This document shows, piece after piece, positions 18,203-26,053 of a stretch of DNA of 64,000 nucleotides. Position numbers and translations under genes: made by a program. Each line of letters opens with the position of its first letter. Positions within the stretch are counted from its first letter, which is position 1. Source of the DNA: Nocardia cyriacigeorgica (GTDB lineage Bacteria; Actinomycetota; Actinomycetes; Mycobacteriales; Mycobacteriaceae). The DNA is taken from contig NZ_JARWNX010000047.1 in assembly GCF_029868385.1 (NCBI RefSeq), positions 89,783 to 153,782 on the forward strand. The letters run 5' to 3'. The notes beneath the pieces are model-generated. The model was not told the DNA's origin. It saw only the letters and a list, made by a program, of their open reading frames with translations, and made no database searches.

Positions 18203-18774
18203 GCAAGGTGAATCGGCCCGCAGGTGTGAACCGGACGCTGATCGGCCTGACCGGGGTGATCCTGCTCGCGGCCGGTGCGTACGCCCTGGCCGCCCACTTC
18301 GGGCAGCTGGGGTGGGTGGACCGCGAATCGGCGCTGGTCCCGGGCACCGCTGCCCCGCCGACCTGGGTGTTCTGGGCGGTGATCGCCGGTGCGGTGGTGC
18401 TCGGCCTGCTGTGCTTGCGCTGGCTGCTCGCCCAGATCTTCCGGATGCCGAAGTCGCAGTCGTGGCGATTCGAGGCCGATCCGACCGCAGGGAAGACGGT
18501 CATGGCGTCATCGACGGCGGCCGCCCCGGTGGCCGCGGATATCGCCGCCTTCGATGATGTGCGCTCGGCCTCGGCGTGGCTGACCGGGACCCGGTGGGCG
18601 CCGGAGTTGCACCTGACCGTCACCGTGCAACCACATGCCGATGTGGGGTCGCTGCGCGGACGTATTCTCGACGAGGCCGTACCCCGGCTGCGGCAGGCGC
18701 TCGAAGTCGAGACCATCCCGGTGACGTTGGAGTTGAGCTTCGCCGACGCCGGTAAACGTCCACAGTTGCGTTGA
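18199..18774 (+). CDS. AmaP-like alkaline-shock membrane anchor
   Basis: The last gene of the Asp23 operon encodes 191 residues. There are two membrane helices (LIGLTGVILLAAGAYALAAHF and TWVFWAVIAGAVVLGLLCLRWLLAQIF) and a cytoplasmic alpha/beta domain (DVRSASAWLTGTRWAPELHLTVTVQPHADVGSLRGRILDEAVPRLRQAL). The AmaP assignment rests on topology and context more than on identity. It overlaps the preceding gene by 4 nt (ATGA). No strong terminator was seen before the sirtuin gene. Confidence 0.72.
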   Translation: MSKVNRPAGVNRTLIGLTGVILLAAGAYALAAHFGQLGWVDRESALVPGTAAPPTWVFWAVIAGAVVLGLLCLRWLLAQIFRMPKSQSWRFEADPTAGKTVMASSTAAAPVAADIAAFDDVRSASAWLTGTRWAPELHLTVTVQPHADVGSLRGRILDEAVPRLRQALEVETIPVTLELSFADAGKRPQLR

Positions 18775-18832
18775 TCTGGTTCGCAGATCGAGTCGTGCAG
18801 CCACCCTGTGTCGTGCCACGAACCGCGCCCGA

Positions 18833-18880
18833 TAGCCTGACGATATGACGAGTTCGGCAAGGAGGCGACGGCCGCGATGA
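18833..18880 (+). promoter_or_regulatory. Leaderless 11-codon leader ORF overlapping the sirtuin start
   Basis: TAGCCT (18833-18838) is followed by 6 nt and then ATG 18845, which opens an 11-codon frame MTSSARRRRPR. Its TGA (18878-18880) overlaps the ATG (18877) of the sirtuin gene. The frame runs through the AAGGAGG ribosome-binding site (18859-18865), so its translation should affect initiation on the sirtuin gene. Confidence 0.5.
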
Positions 18881-19620
18881 GCATGGACTGGCACGCCCGT
18901 CCCGGCCGGATCGCGGTACTCACCGGCGCGGGCATCTCCACCGATTCCGGGATTCCGGACTTCCGTGGCCCGCGCGGGGTCTGGACGAAGGATCCGATCG
19001 CCGAACTGCTGTCGACCTACGACAACTACCTCGCCGACCCCGAACTGCGCGAACGTTCCTGGCTGGCCCGCCGCGACAATCCGGCCTGGCAGGCTCGGCC
19101 CAATGCCGCGCACACCGCGCTGGTCGAACTCGACCGTGCCCGCACGGTCACGATCATCACCCAGAACGTGGACCGCCTGCATCAGCGGGCTGGTTCGCCG
19201 CCGGGCGGGGTGATCGAGATCCACGGCAACATGTTCGACGTGGTCTGCGTCGACTGCGATTACCGCTCCACGATGGCGGCGACGCTCGAACGGGTCGCGG
19301 CGGGCGAGGTCGACCCGCCGTGCCCGGACTGCGGCGGCATCCTCAAAGCGGGCACCGTGATGTTCGGGCAGGCCATGGACCCGCGCACCATGCTGAAGGC
19401 GACCATCACCGCCGAATCCAGCGATCTGTTCCTCGCGGTCGGGACCTCGCTCCAGGTCGAACCCGCGGCCTCGCTCTGCGCGCTCGCGGTGGACAACGGG
19501 GCCGACCTCGTCATCGTCAATGCCGAGCCGACGCCATACGACCGCCTCGCCACCGAGGTCATCCGCGAACCCATCGGCATCGCACTGCCCGAACTCGTCG
19601 CGCGCATTCTCGGCTACTAG
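18877..19620 (+). CDS. NAD-dependent protein deacylase, sirtuin (SIR2/CobB family)
   Basis: Sirtuins remove acetyl or longer acyl groups from lysines, consuming NAD. All landmarks are present: GAGISTDSGIPDFRG (NAD loop), TQNVDRLH, the catalytic histidine in IEIHGNM, two zinc cysteine pairs (CVDCDY and CPDCGG), VMFGQ, and GTSLQVEPAA. Length is 247 residues. AAGGAGG lies 11 nt before ATG 18877; MSM offers a second ATG at 18883. A tiny upstream frame ends across the start codon. Confidence 0.92.
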   Translation: MSMDWHARPGRIAVLTGAGISTDSGIPDFRGPRGVWTKDPIAELLSTYDNYLADPELRERSWLARRDNPAWQARPNAAHTALVELDRARTVTIITQNVDRLHQRAGSPPGGVIEIHGNMFDVVCVDCDYRSTMAATLERVAAGEVDPPCPDCGGILKAGTVMFGQAMDPRTMLKATITAESSDLFLAVGTSLQVEPAASLCALAVDNGADLVIVNAEPTPYDRLATEVIREPIGIALPELVARILGY

Positions 19621-19828
19621 CGACCGGATCGCGTTCTACACTGGTGGTGCTCAGTGCTGTTGCGTGGAAAGCGTTGGTGCGGACGCCATTTGGCTGATTT
19701 CCGCTGCCGGCCCGGTTCTGAATCCACGAGCTGAGTGCTTGTCGATCGTCTTGGTTTCGAAGCATGCGCGCATGCGCGCATGCCGCCAGCTGGACCCGCC
19801 ATGCCGTATCTCTCGAGGAGACGAAACA
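19621..19828. other. Intergenic region with a 22-bp perfect palindrome
   Basis: Between the sirtuin and the endolysin-like gene. Bases 19762-19783 form a perfect alternating purine/pyrimidine palindrome built from GCATGC and CGCG units, a Z-DNA-prone or protein-binding sequence. No gene is seen. Confidence 0.55.
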
Positions 19829-21028
19829 GTGTCTACCGCTGTCGATTTCGCCGCACGTCTGATCGATCCCCGCGCCATCGCCGAGGCGGGCCACAGTGCC
19901 GTGCTCGCCTATGTATCGCCGTCGCGACCCGGCTCCGACTTCGGCGCCAAACCGATCACCAGATCCTATGCCGATGAACTCAGGAATACCGGTCTCCAGG
20001 TGGTATCCATCTGGCAGTACGGCAAACCCGGCCATCCGAGCGCGCCCTCGGATTGGACCACCGGCTACGACGGCGGCCATCGCATGGGCCTGGATGCCCG
20101 CAACGGCCACTTCGCCGCGGGCGGGCCAGGATACTGCCCGATCTTCTTCGCCGTGGACGAGGACATCTCGCTCGGCCAATGGAACGAGGTCGCCGTGCAC
20201 TTCTTTCGTGGCGTCAACGATGCCATCGGCCGGGAATGGACCGGGATCTACGGACATTCCCGCGTCTGTGCGTGGGCGATCGAAGACGATGTCATCGGAC
20301 GGACCTCCGAGGGTAAACGCTGGGCCTGGCAGACGAGGGCATGGAGCGGAGACCGGCTCGACACCCCGGAAGTCGTTCTCTACCAGCACATCATCGATAC
20401 TCCGAGTAGTCCGGGCCCGAAGATCGACGGCACCTCGGTGGATGTGAACGACATTCTCGCCGCCGACTACGGCCAATGGTCGATCGACCGGACACCGCGT
20501 GTGGTGAAACCCGCCTACACCGAAATCGAACTCATGGGCAATTCGCGTAGTCCACGCGGCGGCGCGCGGATCACCAACTTCCTGCTGCACACCCAGGAGG
20601 GCAACGGTAGCGCCGAATCTCTCGCCGGATATCTGAACAATCCGAACAACGGCGTCTCCTACCATTACACCCTGCGCGAGGGCATCCTCTGCGATGTGGT
20701 CGACACCGATTACGCCTCCTGGTCGGTGCTCGACGCCAACAGCCACACCATCAACCTGTGTTTCGCCGGTTCCCGAGCGGCCTGGTCACGCGAGCAGTGG
20801 CTTGCCATCGATCACGATCTGCGGGTCGCCGCCTACATCGCGGTGCAGGATTGTCGCAAATACGGTGTCAGCACGGAGGTGATCGCCCCGCCGTACCGTT
20901 TGGCCGACGGCATCTCCGACCATCACTACGTCACCGTTCAGCTCGGTATCGGCAGCCACACCGATGTGGGACCGAACTTCCCCTGGGATGTGTTCGCGCA
21001 GTACGTGAACGAGTACACGAGCATCTGA
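19829..21028 (+). CDS. Two-domain endolysin-like protein: DUF1906 glycosidase-like domain plus amidase/PGRP domain
   Basis: A 399-residue protein with no signal peptide. Residues 1-210 resemble the Rv2525c/DUF1906 TIM barrel (LIDPRAIAEAGHSAVLAYVSPSRP, YCPIFFAVDEDISL, DGTSVDVNDILAADYGQW), related to GH25 lysozymes. Residues 235-399 resemble an amidase_2/PGRP domain with candidate zinc ligands in FLLHTQEGN and GSHTDVGPNFPWD. The combination recalls LysA endolysins of actinophages. GAGGAG precedes GTG 19829 by 8 nt; the longer upstream frame lacks support. No other phage genes are near, so it is likely a domesticated lysin or a housekeeping wall enzyme exported without a classical signal. Confidence 0.75.
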   Translation: MSTAVDFAARLIDPRAIAEAGHSAVLAYVSPSRPGSDFGAKPITRSYADELRNTGLQVVSIWQYGKPGHPSAPSDWTTGYDGGHRMGLDARNGHFAAGGPGYCPIFFAVDEDISLGQWNEVAVHFFRGVNDAIGREWTGIYGHSRVCAWAIEDDVIGRTSEGKRWAWQTRAWSGDRLDTPEVVLYQHIIDTPSSPGPKIDGTSVDVNDILAADYGQWSIDRTPRVVKPAYTEIELMGNSRSPRGGARITNFLLHTQEGNGSAESLAGYLNNPNNGVSYHYTLREGILCDVVDTDYASWSVLDANSHTINLCFAGSRAAWSREQWLAIDHDLRVAAYIAVQDCRKYGVSTEVIAPPYRLADGISDHHYVTVQLGIGSHTDVGPNFPWDVFAQYVNEYTSI

Positions 21029-21029
21029 C

Positions 21030-21080
21030 CCGAACCGGACCGGCCGTGCCCCGGCGGGTGGGGTGGCCGGTCCGGTTCGG
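21030..21080. terminator. Bidirectional terminator
   Basis: A perfect 16-bp inverted repeat, CCGAACCGGACCGGCC (21030-21045) with its complement at 21065-21080, separates the converging endolysin-like gene and the first AraC gene. The loop is 19 nt. Confidence 0.7.
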
Positions 21081-21082
21081 CA

Positions 21083-22030
21083 TCAACCGCCGCGGACGCT
21101 GCTCGGCTTCGCGCCGAAGCGGTGCCGGAACGCGGTGCTGAAACTGCTGACGGAGCCGAAGCCGAGGCTCAGTGCGATATCGGTGATGCTGATGTGCCGA
21201 TAGGCCGGGCTCCGCAGCCGCGCGTACGCGATCTGGAGCCGCTCTTCTCTGATGAGTTCACGCGGTGTGGTGCCCGCCTGCTGCAACGCCAGCTGGATCT
21301 GGCGTACGGACCAGCCGAGCGCACGGGCGATCGCCGCCGTGGCCAGGTCGGGGTCCTCGGCATGTCGACGGATATGGCGGCGTACGGTCTGCTCGATCTC
21401 GGCGAGATTCCCGGGCCCGGTGGGTGATTCACCGAGGATCAGCATGCAGATCAGATCCACGAGTCGCTCGGAGACGGCATCGAATTGGGTCGCCGAGAGG
21501 GTTGCCGCCTCGCCGTACAGGCCGGTCGCCAGGTCGGCGGCCACTCTGCCGAGGCCGACGGTCAGATCGAGCGGCCGACCAGGGGGTTCGATGTGGTTGA
21601 GTCGGTGCCGGATCTCGCGGCGCGGAATGGTCACGATCAACCCGTGGCTACCGCCGTGTACACCCATCCGCAGCGGTTGGTCGATGGTCACCAGACTGCT
21701 CGCCCCCGGTGTGAGCGCGAGGCCGGTGTCGTCCTGGCGGAGGTCGAATTGCCCGGTGAGCGGAAGCACGAGGCGGTAGTCGTCATCGGGATCGAGCAGG
21801 ATCTGCCGCCTGCCGCGTGAGTAGACGATCGGATCGGATTCCCATCCGACGATCTGATAGTTGTCGGTGCGGCGACGTCGCATCCGGCCGTAGAAATCGC
21901 CCGTGGACGGGAACTGATACGACAGCCTGCCCTGGAACGAGTCGACCAGCTGCGACCAGTAGTCGATCCGATTACGCGGATTCTCCACCTGGGCCGTGGC
22001 CGCCTCCTCGATGGGCGACTCGTCCACCAT
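21083..22030 (-). CDS. AraC-family transcriptional regulator (paralogue 1)
   Basis: A 315-residue regulator. The N-terminal 170 residues are a cupin-like sensor of the AraC_binding_2 type (LSYQFPSTGDFYGRMRRRRTDNYQIVGWESD). The C-terminal HTH_18 pair is clear: ATAAIARALGWSVRQIQLALQQAGTTPRELIREERLQIAYARL and ISITDIALSLGFGSVSSFSTAFRHRFG. It closely matches the next gene in both domains and in the DNA, so the two arose by tandem duplication. The start MVDESPIEE at 22030 follows GGGGAC. The target is unknown. Confidence 0.88.
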   Translation of the reverse strand: MVDESPIEEAATAQVENPRNRIDYWSQLVDSFQGRLSYQFPSTGDFYGRMRRRRTDNYQIVGWESDPIVYSRGRRQILLDPDDDYRLVLPLTGQFDLRQDDTGLALTPGASSLVTIDQPLRMGVHGGSHGLIVTIPRREIRHRLNHIEPPGRPLDLTVGLGRVAADLATGLYGEAATLSATQFDAVSERLVDLICMLILGESPTGPGNLAEIEQTVRRHIRRHAEDPDLATAAIARALGWSVRQIQLALQQAGTTPRELIREERLQIAYARLRSPAYRHISITDIALSLGFGSVSSFSTAFRHRFGAKPSSVRGG

Positions 22031-22170
22031 CACAACGTCCCCGATCTCTCGTCCTGCCCCCGCGGCGTGCCGCACCGGCTCGGAGCGAGGAAAGCGAGGA
22101 CAAGTCGCTGAACTCGTGGCCGGTCGCGGCACCCAGAATATCGTCGGGTGGGCCTACGCGGCCCACTTCC

Positions 22171-23121
22171 TCACCGACCGCCGCGCACGCTGCTCGGTGT
22201 CGCGCCGAAGCGGTGCCGGAAGGCGGTGCTGAAACTGCTGACGGAGCCGAAGCCGAGGCCGAGGGCGATATCGGTGATGCTGGTGTGTCGATAGGCCGGG
22301 CTCCGCAGCCGGGTGTAGGCGATCTGGAGCCGCTCTTCTCTGATGAGTTCGCGGGGCGTGGTGCCTGCCTGCTGGAGCGCGAGCTGCACCTGCCGTATCG
22401 ACCAGCCGAGACTGTTGGCGATCATCGCACTGGTCAATTCGGGGTTTCCGGCATTGCGGCGGATGTATTGCCGGATGGTGGTTTCCACTTCACCGAGGTG
22501 GGTCGCCGCCGGTGCGTCGCCGAGCAGAAGCATGCAGATCAGATCCACGACCCGCTCGGAGACGGCATCGAACTGCGGTGCGGTGAGTACCGAAGCCTCC
22601 TCGTACAGCCCGGTCAGGAGGTCTTTGGCCATCCGGCCCAACCCGGTGGTCAGATCCAGCGGTCCGGCGGGCGGATCGGCGCGGTTGAGTCGGTGCTGGA
22701 TCTCGCGGCGCGGAATGGTCATGATGAGTCCGTGGCTGCGGCTGCTCGCGCTGAATGCCATCGGGCGATTGACGGTCACCAGGCCACTCATGCCGGGTGC
22801 CAGCGAACCGCAGCCTTCGTCGCTCCGTACCGTGAACTGTCCGGTGAGGGGTACCACCAGCCGGTAGTCGTCATCGGGATCGGTGCGGACGTGCTTGGTG
22901 GCGCGGGTATAGACGATCGGGTCCGATTCGCGCCCGACGATCTGATAGTTGTCGGTGCGATGGCGCCGGATACGTCCATAGAAGTCGCTGGACGAGGAGA
23001 ATCTGTAGCTCAGCTGTAGGCCCTGATACGAGTCGACCAGATCGGCCCAGTAGTCGACGCGCTCGCGAGGGTTGTCGACGTCTGCCGTCGACGCTGTCTC
23101 GACGACCGCCTCACCTACCAT
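22171..23121 (-). CDS. AraC-family transcriptional regulator (paralogue 2)
   Basis: A 316-residue paralogue of the gene just downstream, with the same cupin-like sensor (LSYRFSSSSDFYGRIRRHRTDNYQIVGRESD) and double HTH (SITDIALGLGFGSVSSFSTAFRHRFGATPSSVRGG). TGGGAG precedes ATG 23121 by 6 nt; the long open frame upstream to 23709 is an artefact of high GC. The sensors differ more than the DNA-binding parts, suggesting different ligands with overlapping targets (inference). It is divergent from the ThrRS-editing-like gene. Confidence 0.88.
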   Translation of the reverse strand: MVGEAVVETASTADVDNPRERVDYWADLVDSYQGLQLSYRFSSSSDFYGRIRRHRTDNYQIVGRESDPIVYTRATKHVRTDPDDDYRLVVPLTGQFTVRSDEGCGSLAPGMSGLVTVNRPMAFSASSRSHGLIMTIPRREIQHRLNRADPPAGPLDLTTGLGRMAKDLLTGLYEEASVLTAPQFDAVSERVVDLICMLLLGDAPAATHLGEVETTIRQYIRRNAGNPELTSAMIANSLGWSIRQVQLALQQAGTTPRELIREERLQIAYTRLRSPAYRHTSITDIALGLGFGSVSSFSTAFRHRFGATPSSVRGGR

Positions 23122-23346
23122 CACAGACTCCCAGGTTTCGTGCCGTACAGGTCCCGGCCTCGGCTCGGACCTGTGGAGCGAGGATAAATCGTCTCCAGCG
23201 ATCGCGTGGTCCAGTCGCGCGGGTTGGTTGTGCGCCCAGCGGCAAAGTTCGTGCGTTCGGTGACAACCGAGCCGCGCGGGGCGTGGATAGATTCTCGATT
23301 GTCCGGCGTCCGAAGGGCGACGAGGGTCGCGCGGTAGGGGTTGTGG

Positions 23347-23922
23347 ATGAGAATCATCAGTAGTAGGTGGCACTGTTTCGAATACACGCCGGTGGCCCCC
23401 GGGCCATGCGCGGTGGCGATAGAACCGGATGTGGCGGGCGTGGCGCGGACCTTCCACGACTGCCTGCTGGTGCATCTGTATGTCGAGCCGGGCGAGCGCG
23501 ACGCATCCGGAGATGTCGTGCGTTCGGTCCGGCTCCTGATGGCGCAGACCGGTGCGGCATATGTGGTCATCAGCGGATCGCCGGTGCTGCCGGACGGCGC
23601 GGACCGATCGGCGATGGACGGTCCCGAAATGCTTGCCTATCTGGCGGATACGCTCGACCTCGTCGAGGAGATCGGTGAACGGCTCGAGGAGCGCGGCGAA
23701 CGCGTGCATCTGCTGCCGTTCGGGTGGAGTCTGTATTGCGGTCGGGCCTGCTCGTTCGCGAGACCGTGTGAGGTCGCGCCCGAACTGAATCCGGCACGCA
23801 GACGTCCGCTGGCCTCGCCTACCCCGATCGGCGTGTCCGTGGCGCGGCCGTCGGGATGGGCGACGACGCGTTTGATGCCGCCGCGACGTCAGCCGATCGG
23901 GCCGAGCACGCGGTCGAGATAG
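23347..23922 (+). CDS. Stand-alone threonyl-tRNA synthetase editing-domain protein
   Basis: A 191-residue protein resembling the archaeal ThrRS editing domain (D-aminoacyl-tRNA deacylase fold). Matching features are the first strand MRIISSRWHCFEYTPV, the central LLVHLYVEPGE and VVRSVRLLMAQTGAAYVVISG, and the late segment LEERGERVHLLPFGWSLYCG, which parallels the PFGxYK region. No synthetase domains are attached, so it could clear a mischarged tRNA in trans; that function is inference. The last 40 residues are Pro/Arg-rich, and the gene end overlaps the converging oxidase gene by 34 nt. No ribosome-binding site is obvious at ATG 23347. Confidence 0.6.
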   Translation: MRIISSRWHCFEYTPVAPGPCAVAIEPDVAGVARTFHDCLLVHLYVEPGERDASGDVVRSVRLLMAQTGAAYVVISGSPVLPDGADRSAMDGPEMLAYLADTLDLVEEIGERLEERGERVHLLPFGWSLYCGRACSFARPCEVAPELNPARRRPLASPTPIGVSVARPSGWATTRLMPPRRQPIGPSTRSR

Positions 23923-25187
23923 GGATTGGCGAAGACACCCTTCGGATCGAAGCGGCGACGGACCTCGGCGAACCGATCCCAGTCCGGGTAGCGGCCGCGC
24001 AAGGTCTCCGCGGTCTGGAAATGGCGTTTGCCCCAGTGCGGGCGGCCGTCGAACCCGTCGAAAACCGCCTCGCAGGCGCGGAAGTACGGCTCGTAGTCCA
24101 TGCCCTGATACATGTGCACGGCGATGTAGCAGGTGTCGCGGCCGCCTGCGGGGGACAGGAACGCGTCATCGGGGGCGACCCAGCGCACCTCGATCGGCAT
24201 CGGTGTATCGAAGCGGGTCGACAGCTGCTTGATCGCGCGGATGGCTTCGGCCGAATGCGCACGCGGGATGGCGTATTCCATCTCGGTGAAGCGGAACAGT
24301 CGGGGTGAGGCGAACACCCGGTAGGACCGGTCCACCTGACGGCGGTAGCTGCCCGCATAGGCCGCGCCGCGATGGATCCACGGCACCAGCCGCGGCTGCC
24401 AGCGGCCGAGCTTGCACAGGGCATCGAAGGTGTAGTTGGACATCAGGACGTCGGCGAACCAGTCCACCGCCTGTGGGCGCGGCTGTTCGATGAGGTCGAC
24501 CCGGTTGTTGCGTTTGGTCATCGCCAGCGGGCTGTGCGCGAACATGTAGAACTCGAAGTGGTCGTTACCGTCGACGTAGGTGTCCAGATCGTCGAGCACC
24601 TCCTCGACCGGCACCGGCCGTTCGATGCCCTCGAGGACGAATGAGGGCACCAGCTCGAGCGTCATCGCGGTGATGACGCCGAGGGCGCCGAGATTCACCC
24701 GCGCGGCCCGCCATCCATCCGGATCGGATTGTTCGTCCAATTCGACGAGTGTGCCGTCGGGGCGCATCAGCTCGACCGAATGGATTGCCGCGGAGAGGTT
24801 CTGCAAGGTGGCGCCGGTGCCGTGGGTTCCGGTGGCCGTTGCGCCGGCGATGGTCTGGACGTCGATATCGCCGAGGTTGGGGAAGGCCAGCCCGTGATTG
24901 TGCAGTGCCGGGCTGGCGGCGTTGAGCGTCAGGCCCGCTTCCACCCTGGCCAGTCCGCTGGTGCGGTCGACGTCGAGCACGCGATTCATGCGGGAGAGGT
25001 CGAGCAGCAAGCCGTCGGTGAGGCAGATATCGGTGAAGGAATGTCCCGAGCCCGCGACCCGGACCTGCTGTCCCGCGTCCGCCGCACGGCCGAGAAGATC
25101 TGCGAGCTCGGCTCGGTTGCGCGGAGCCTCGACCGCTACCGGCGCACACTGCTGATCGCCGGTCCAGTTCACCCACGAATTGGTCAC
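23889..25187 (-). CDS. FAD-linked sugar-1,4-lactone oxidase/dehydrogenase
   Basis: A 432-residue flavoprotein of the D-arabinono/L-gulono-1,4-lactone oxidase family. The PP-loop FAD domain has RVAGSGHSFTDICLTDG and IAGATATGTHGTG; the C-terminal ALO domain ends in the diagnostic GRPHWGKRHF motif. Mycobacterial relatives oxidise L-gulono-1,4-lactone toward ascorbate and use cytochrome c rather than oxygen; the substrate here is not certain. GTG 25187 follows TACAGT (25195-25200, minus strand) by 7 nt, so it is probably leaderless. Confidence 0.85.
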   Translation of the reverse strand: MTNSWVNWTGDQQCAPVAVEAPRNRAELADLLGRAADAGQQVRVAGSGHSFTDICLTDGLLLDLSRMNRVLDVDRTSGLARVEAGLTLNAASPALHNHGLAFPNLGDIDVQTIAGATATGTHGTGATLQNLSAAIHSVELMRPDGTLVELDEQSDPDGWRAARVNLGALGVITAMTLELVPSFVLEGIERPVPVEEVLDDLDTYVDGNDHFEFYMFAHSPLAMTKRNNRVDLIEQPRPQAVDWFADVLMSNYTFDALCKLGRWQPRLVPWIHRGAAYAGSYRRQVDRSYRVFASPRLFRFTEMEYAIPRAHSAEAIRAIKQLSTRFDTPMPIEVRWVAPDDAFLSPAGGRDTCYIAVHMYQGMDYEPYFRACEAVFDGFDGRPHWGKRHFQTAETLRGRYPDWDRFAEVRRRFDPKGVFANPYLDRVLGPIG

Positions 25188-25265
25188 ATGTCCAACTGTA
25201 GGGGATCGGCTGTGACCTGCGCTACCCGAGATGTGATTTCGGCTGGGTGGGGAAGTGGGGTGGGG

Positions 25266-25940
25266 TCAGCGCCTGCGGCCGGTGCACAGGGCGGTCTTGG
25301 CGCATTCGACCTCGTTGTCGTTCAGCGGCGGCACCGATAGCGGTTGGCGCGGAACGAGTTCGGTGCGCACGCCGTTGAGGATGAGTGCCATATAGCGCCG
25401 CCAGACCTGATCGTTGACCGGGCGGGCGAACTCGGCCAGTCCGTCGACCATGTGGATCATCGCGAAGAAATCCGAGGCCACCACATCGGGCTGCAACAGC
25501 CCGGCTTCCCGCGCCCGATCGATGATGCTGGCGACGGTCGGCTTGATCCGGTCCCGCACGCGGGCGAACTGTTCGAGATCGTCCTCGTACTCCAGCATGA
25601 CCGCGCTGAAGCCGCGATTGGTCGCCATATGCCGGCACGCGTACTCGAAGAACTGGACCAGTCCCTGCCAGGGGTCGGGGTGTCCGGCGCATTCCTCCGC
25701 GGTCTCGGCGAATTCGTCGAGGTGCTGATGGAAGACCTCGGAAATGAGTTCCTTCTTGTTCGCGAAGCGCCGGTAGACCGTGCCGACGCCGACACCCGCG
25801 CGCTCGGCCACATCGTCGAGGGTGATCTCGAGTCCGTGGTCGGCGAACAGCTGGCGTGCGGCTTCCACGATGCGCTGCTGATTGCGTGCGGCATCGGCCC
25901 GCAAACGCCGGGTCGGAGGCATGGTCGTGGCGCGATTCAC
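25266..25940 (-). CDS. TetR-family transcriptional regulator
   Basis: A 224-residue repressor with a standard N-terminal TetR domain: RNQQRIVEAARQLFADHG, LDDVAERAGVGVGTVYRRFANKKELISEVF. The C-terminal ligand domain resembles actinobacterial TetR C-terminal families. It is divergent from an MFS exporter, the usual repressor/efflux pair, with an inverted repeat between them. GTG 25940 is chosen because TAGCAT ends 6 nt upstream (leaderless); another GTG two codons earlier directly abuts that box. Confidence 0.87.
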   Translation of the reverse strand: MNRATTMPPTRRLRADAARNQQRIVEAARQLFADHGLEITLDDVAERAGVGVGTVYRRFANKKELISEVFHQHLDEFAETAEECAGHPDPWQGLVQFFEYACRHMATNRGFSAVMLEYEDDLEQFARVRDRIKPTVASIIDRAREAGLLQPDVVASDFFAMIHMVDGLAEFARPVNDQVWRRYMALILNGVRTELVPRQPLSVPPLNDNEVECAKTALCTGRRR

Positions 25941-25981
25941 ACCCACATGCTAGCAAGCGTGGGGATTAAGTGGAGACAGTC

Positions 25982-26029
25982 CCTCCGTTACTGTGATAGC
26001 GTTTCGACAAACCGGAGGAACTACCTCCG
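25982..26029. promoter_or_regulatory. Probable TetR operator between regulator and exporter
   Basis: CGGAGG-aacta-CCTCCG (26013-26029) is a perfect 6-bp-arm dyad, with AAAC and GTTT flanks extending it imperfectly. A further CCTCCG half-site lies at 25982-25987. A TGATAG element between them could be the exporter -10 box. Confidence 0.55.
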
Positions 26030-26053
26030 TTTAAACTGTGAACGAGGGGCGAC

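Noticed and set aside
19520..19828. N-terminal extension of the endolysin-like protein back to 19520
   Set aside because: It would overlap the sirtuin gene by 100 bases and ignore the good GAGGAG/GTG start at 19829.
19829..21028. Prophage inferred from the endolysin-like gene
   Set aside because: Neighbouring genes are chromosomal (sirtuin, AraC) and no structural, holin or replication genes are present.
22171..23709. 512-codon version of the second AraC gene
   Set aside because: The extra 196 codons overlap the opposite-strand ThrRS-editing-like gene, and the paralogue starts at the equivalent of 23121.
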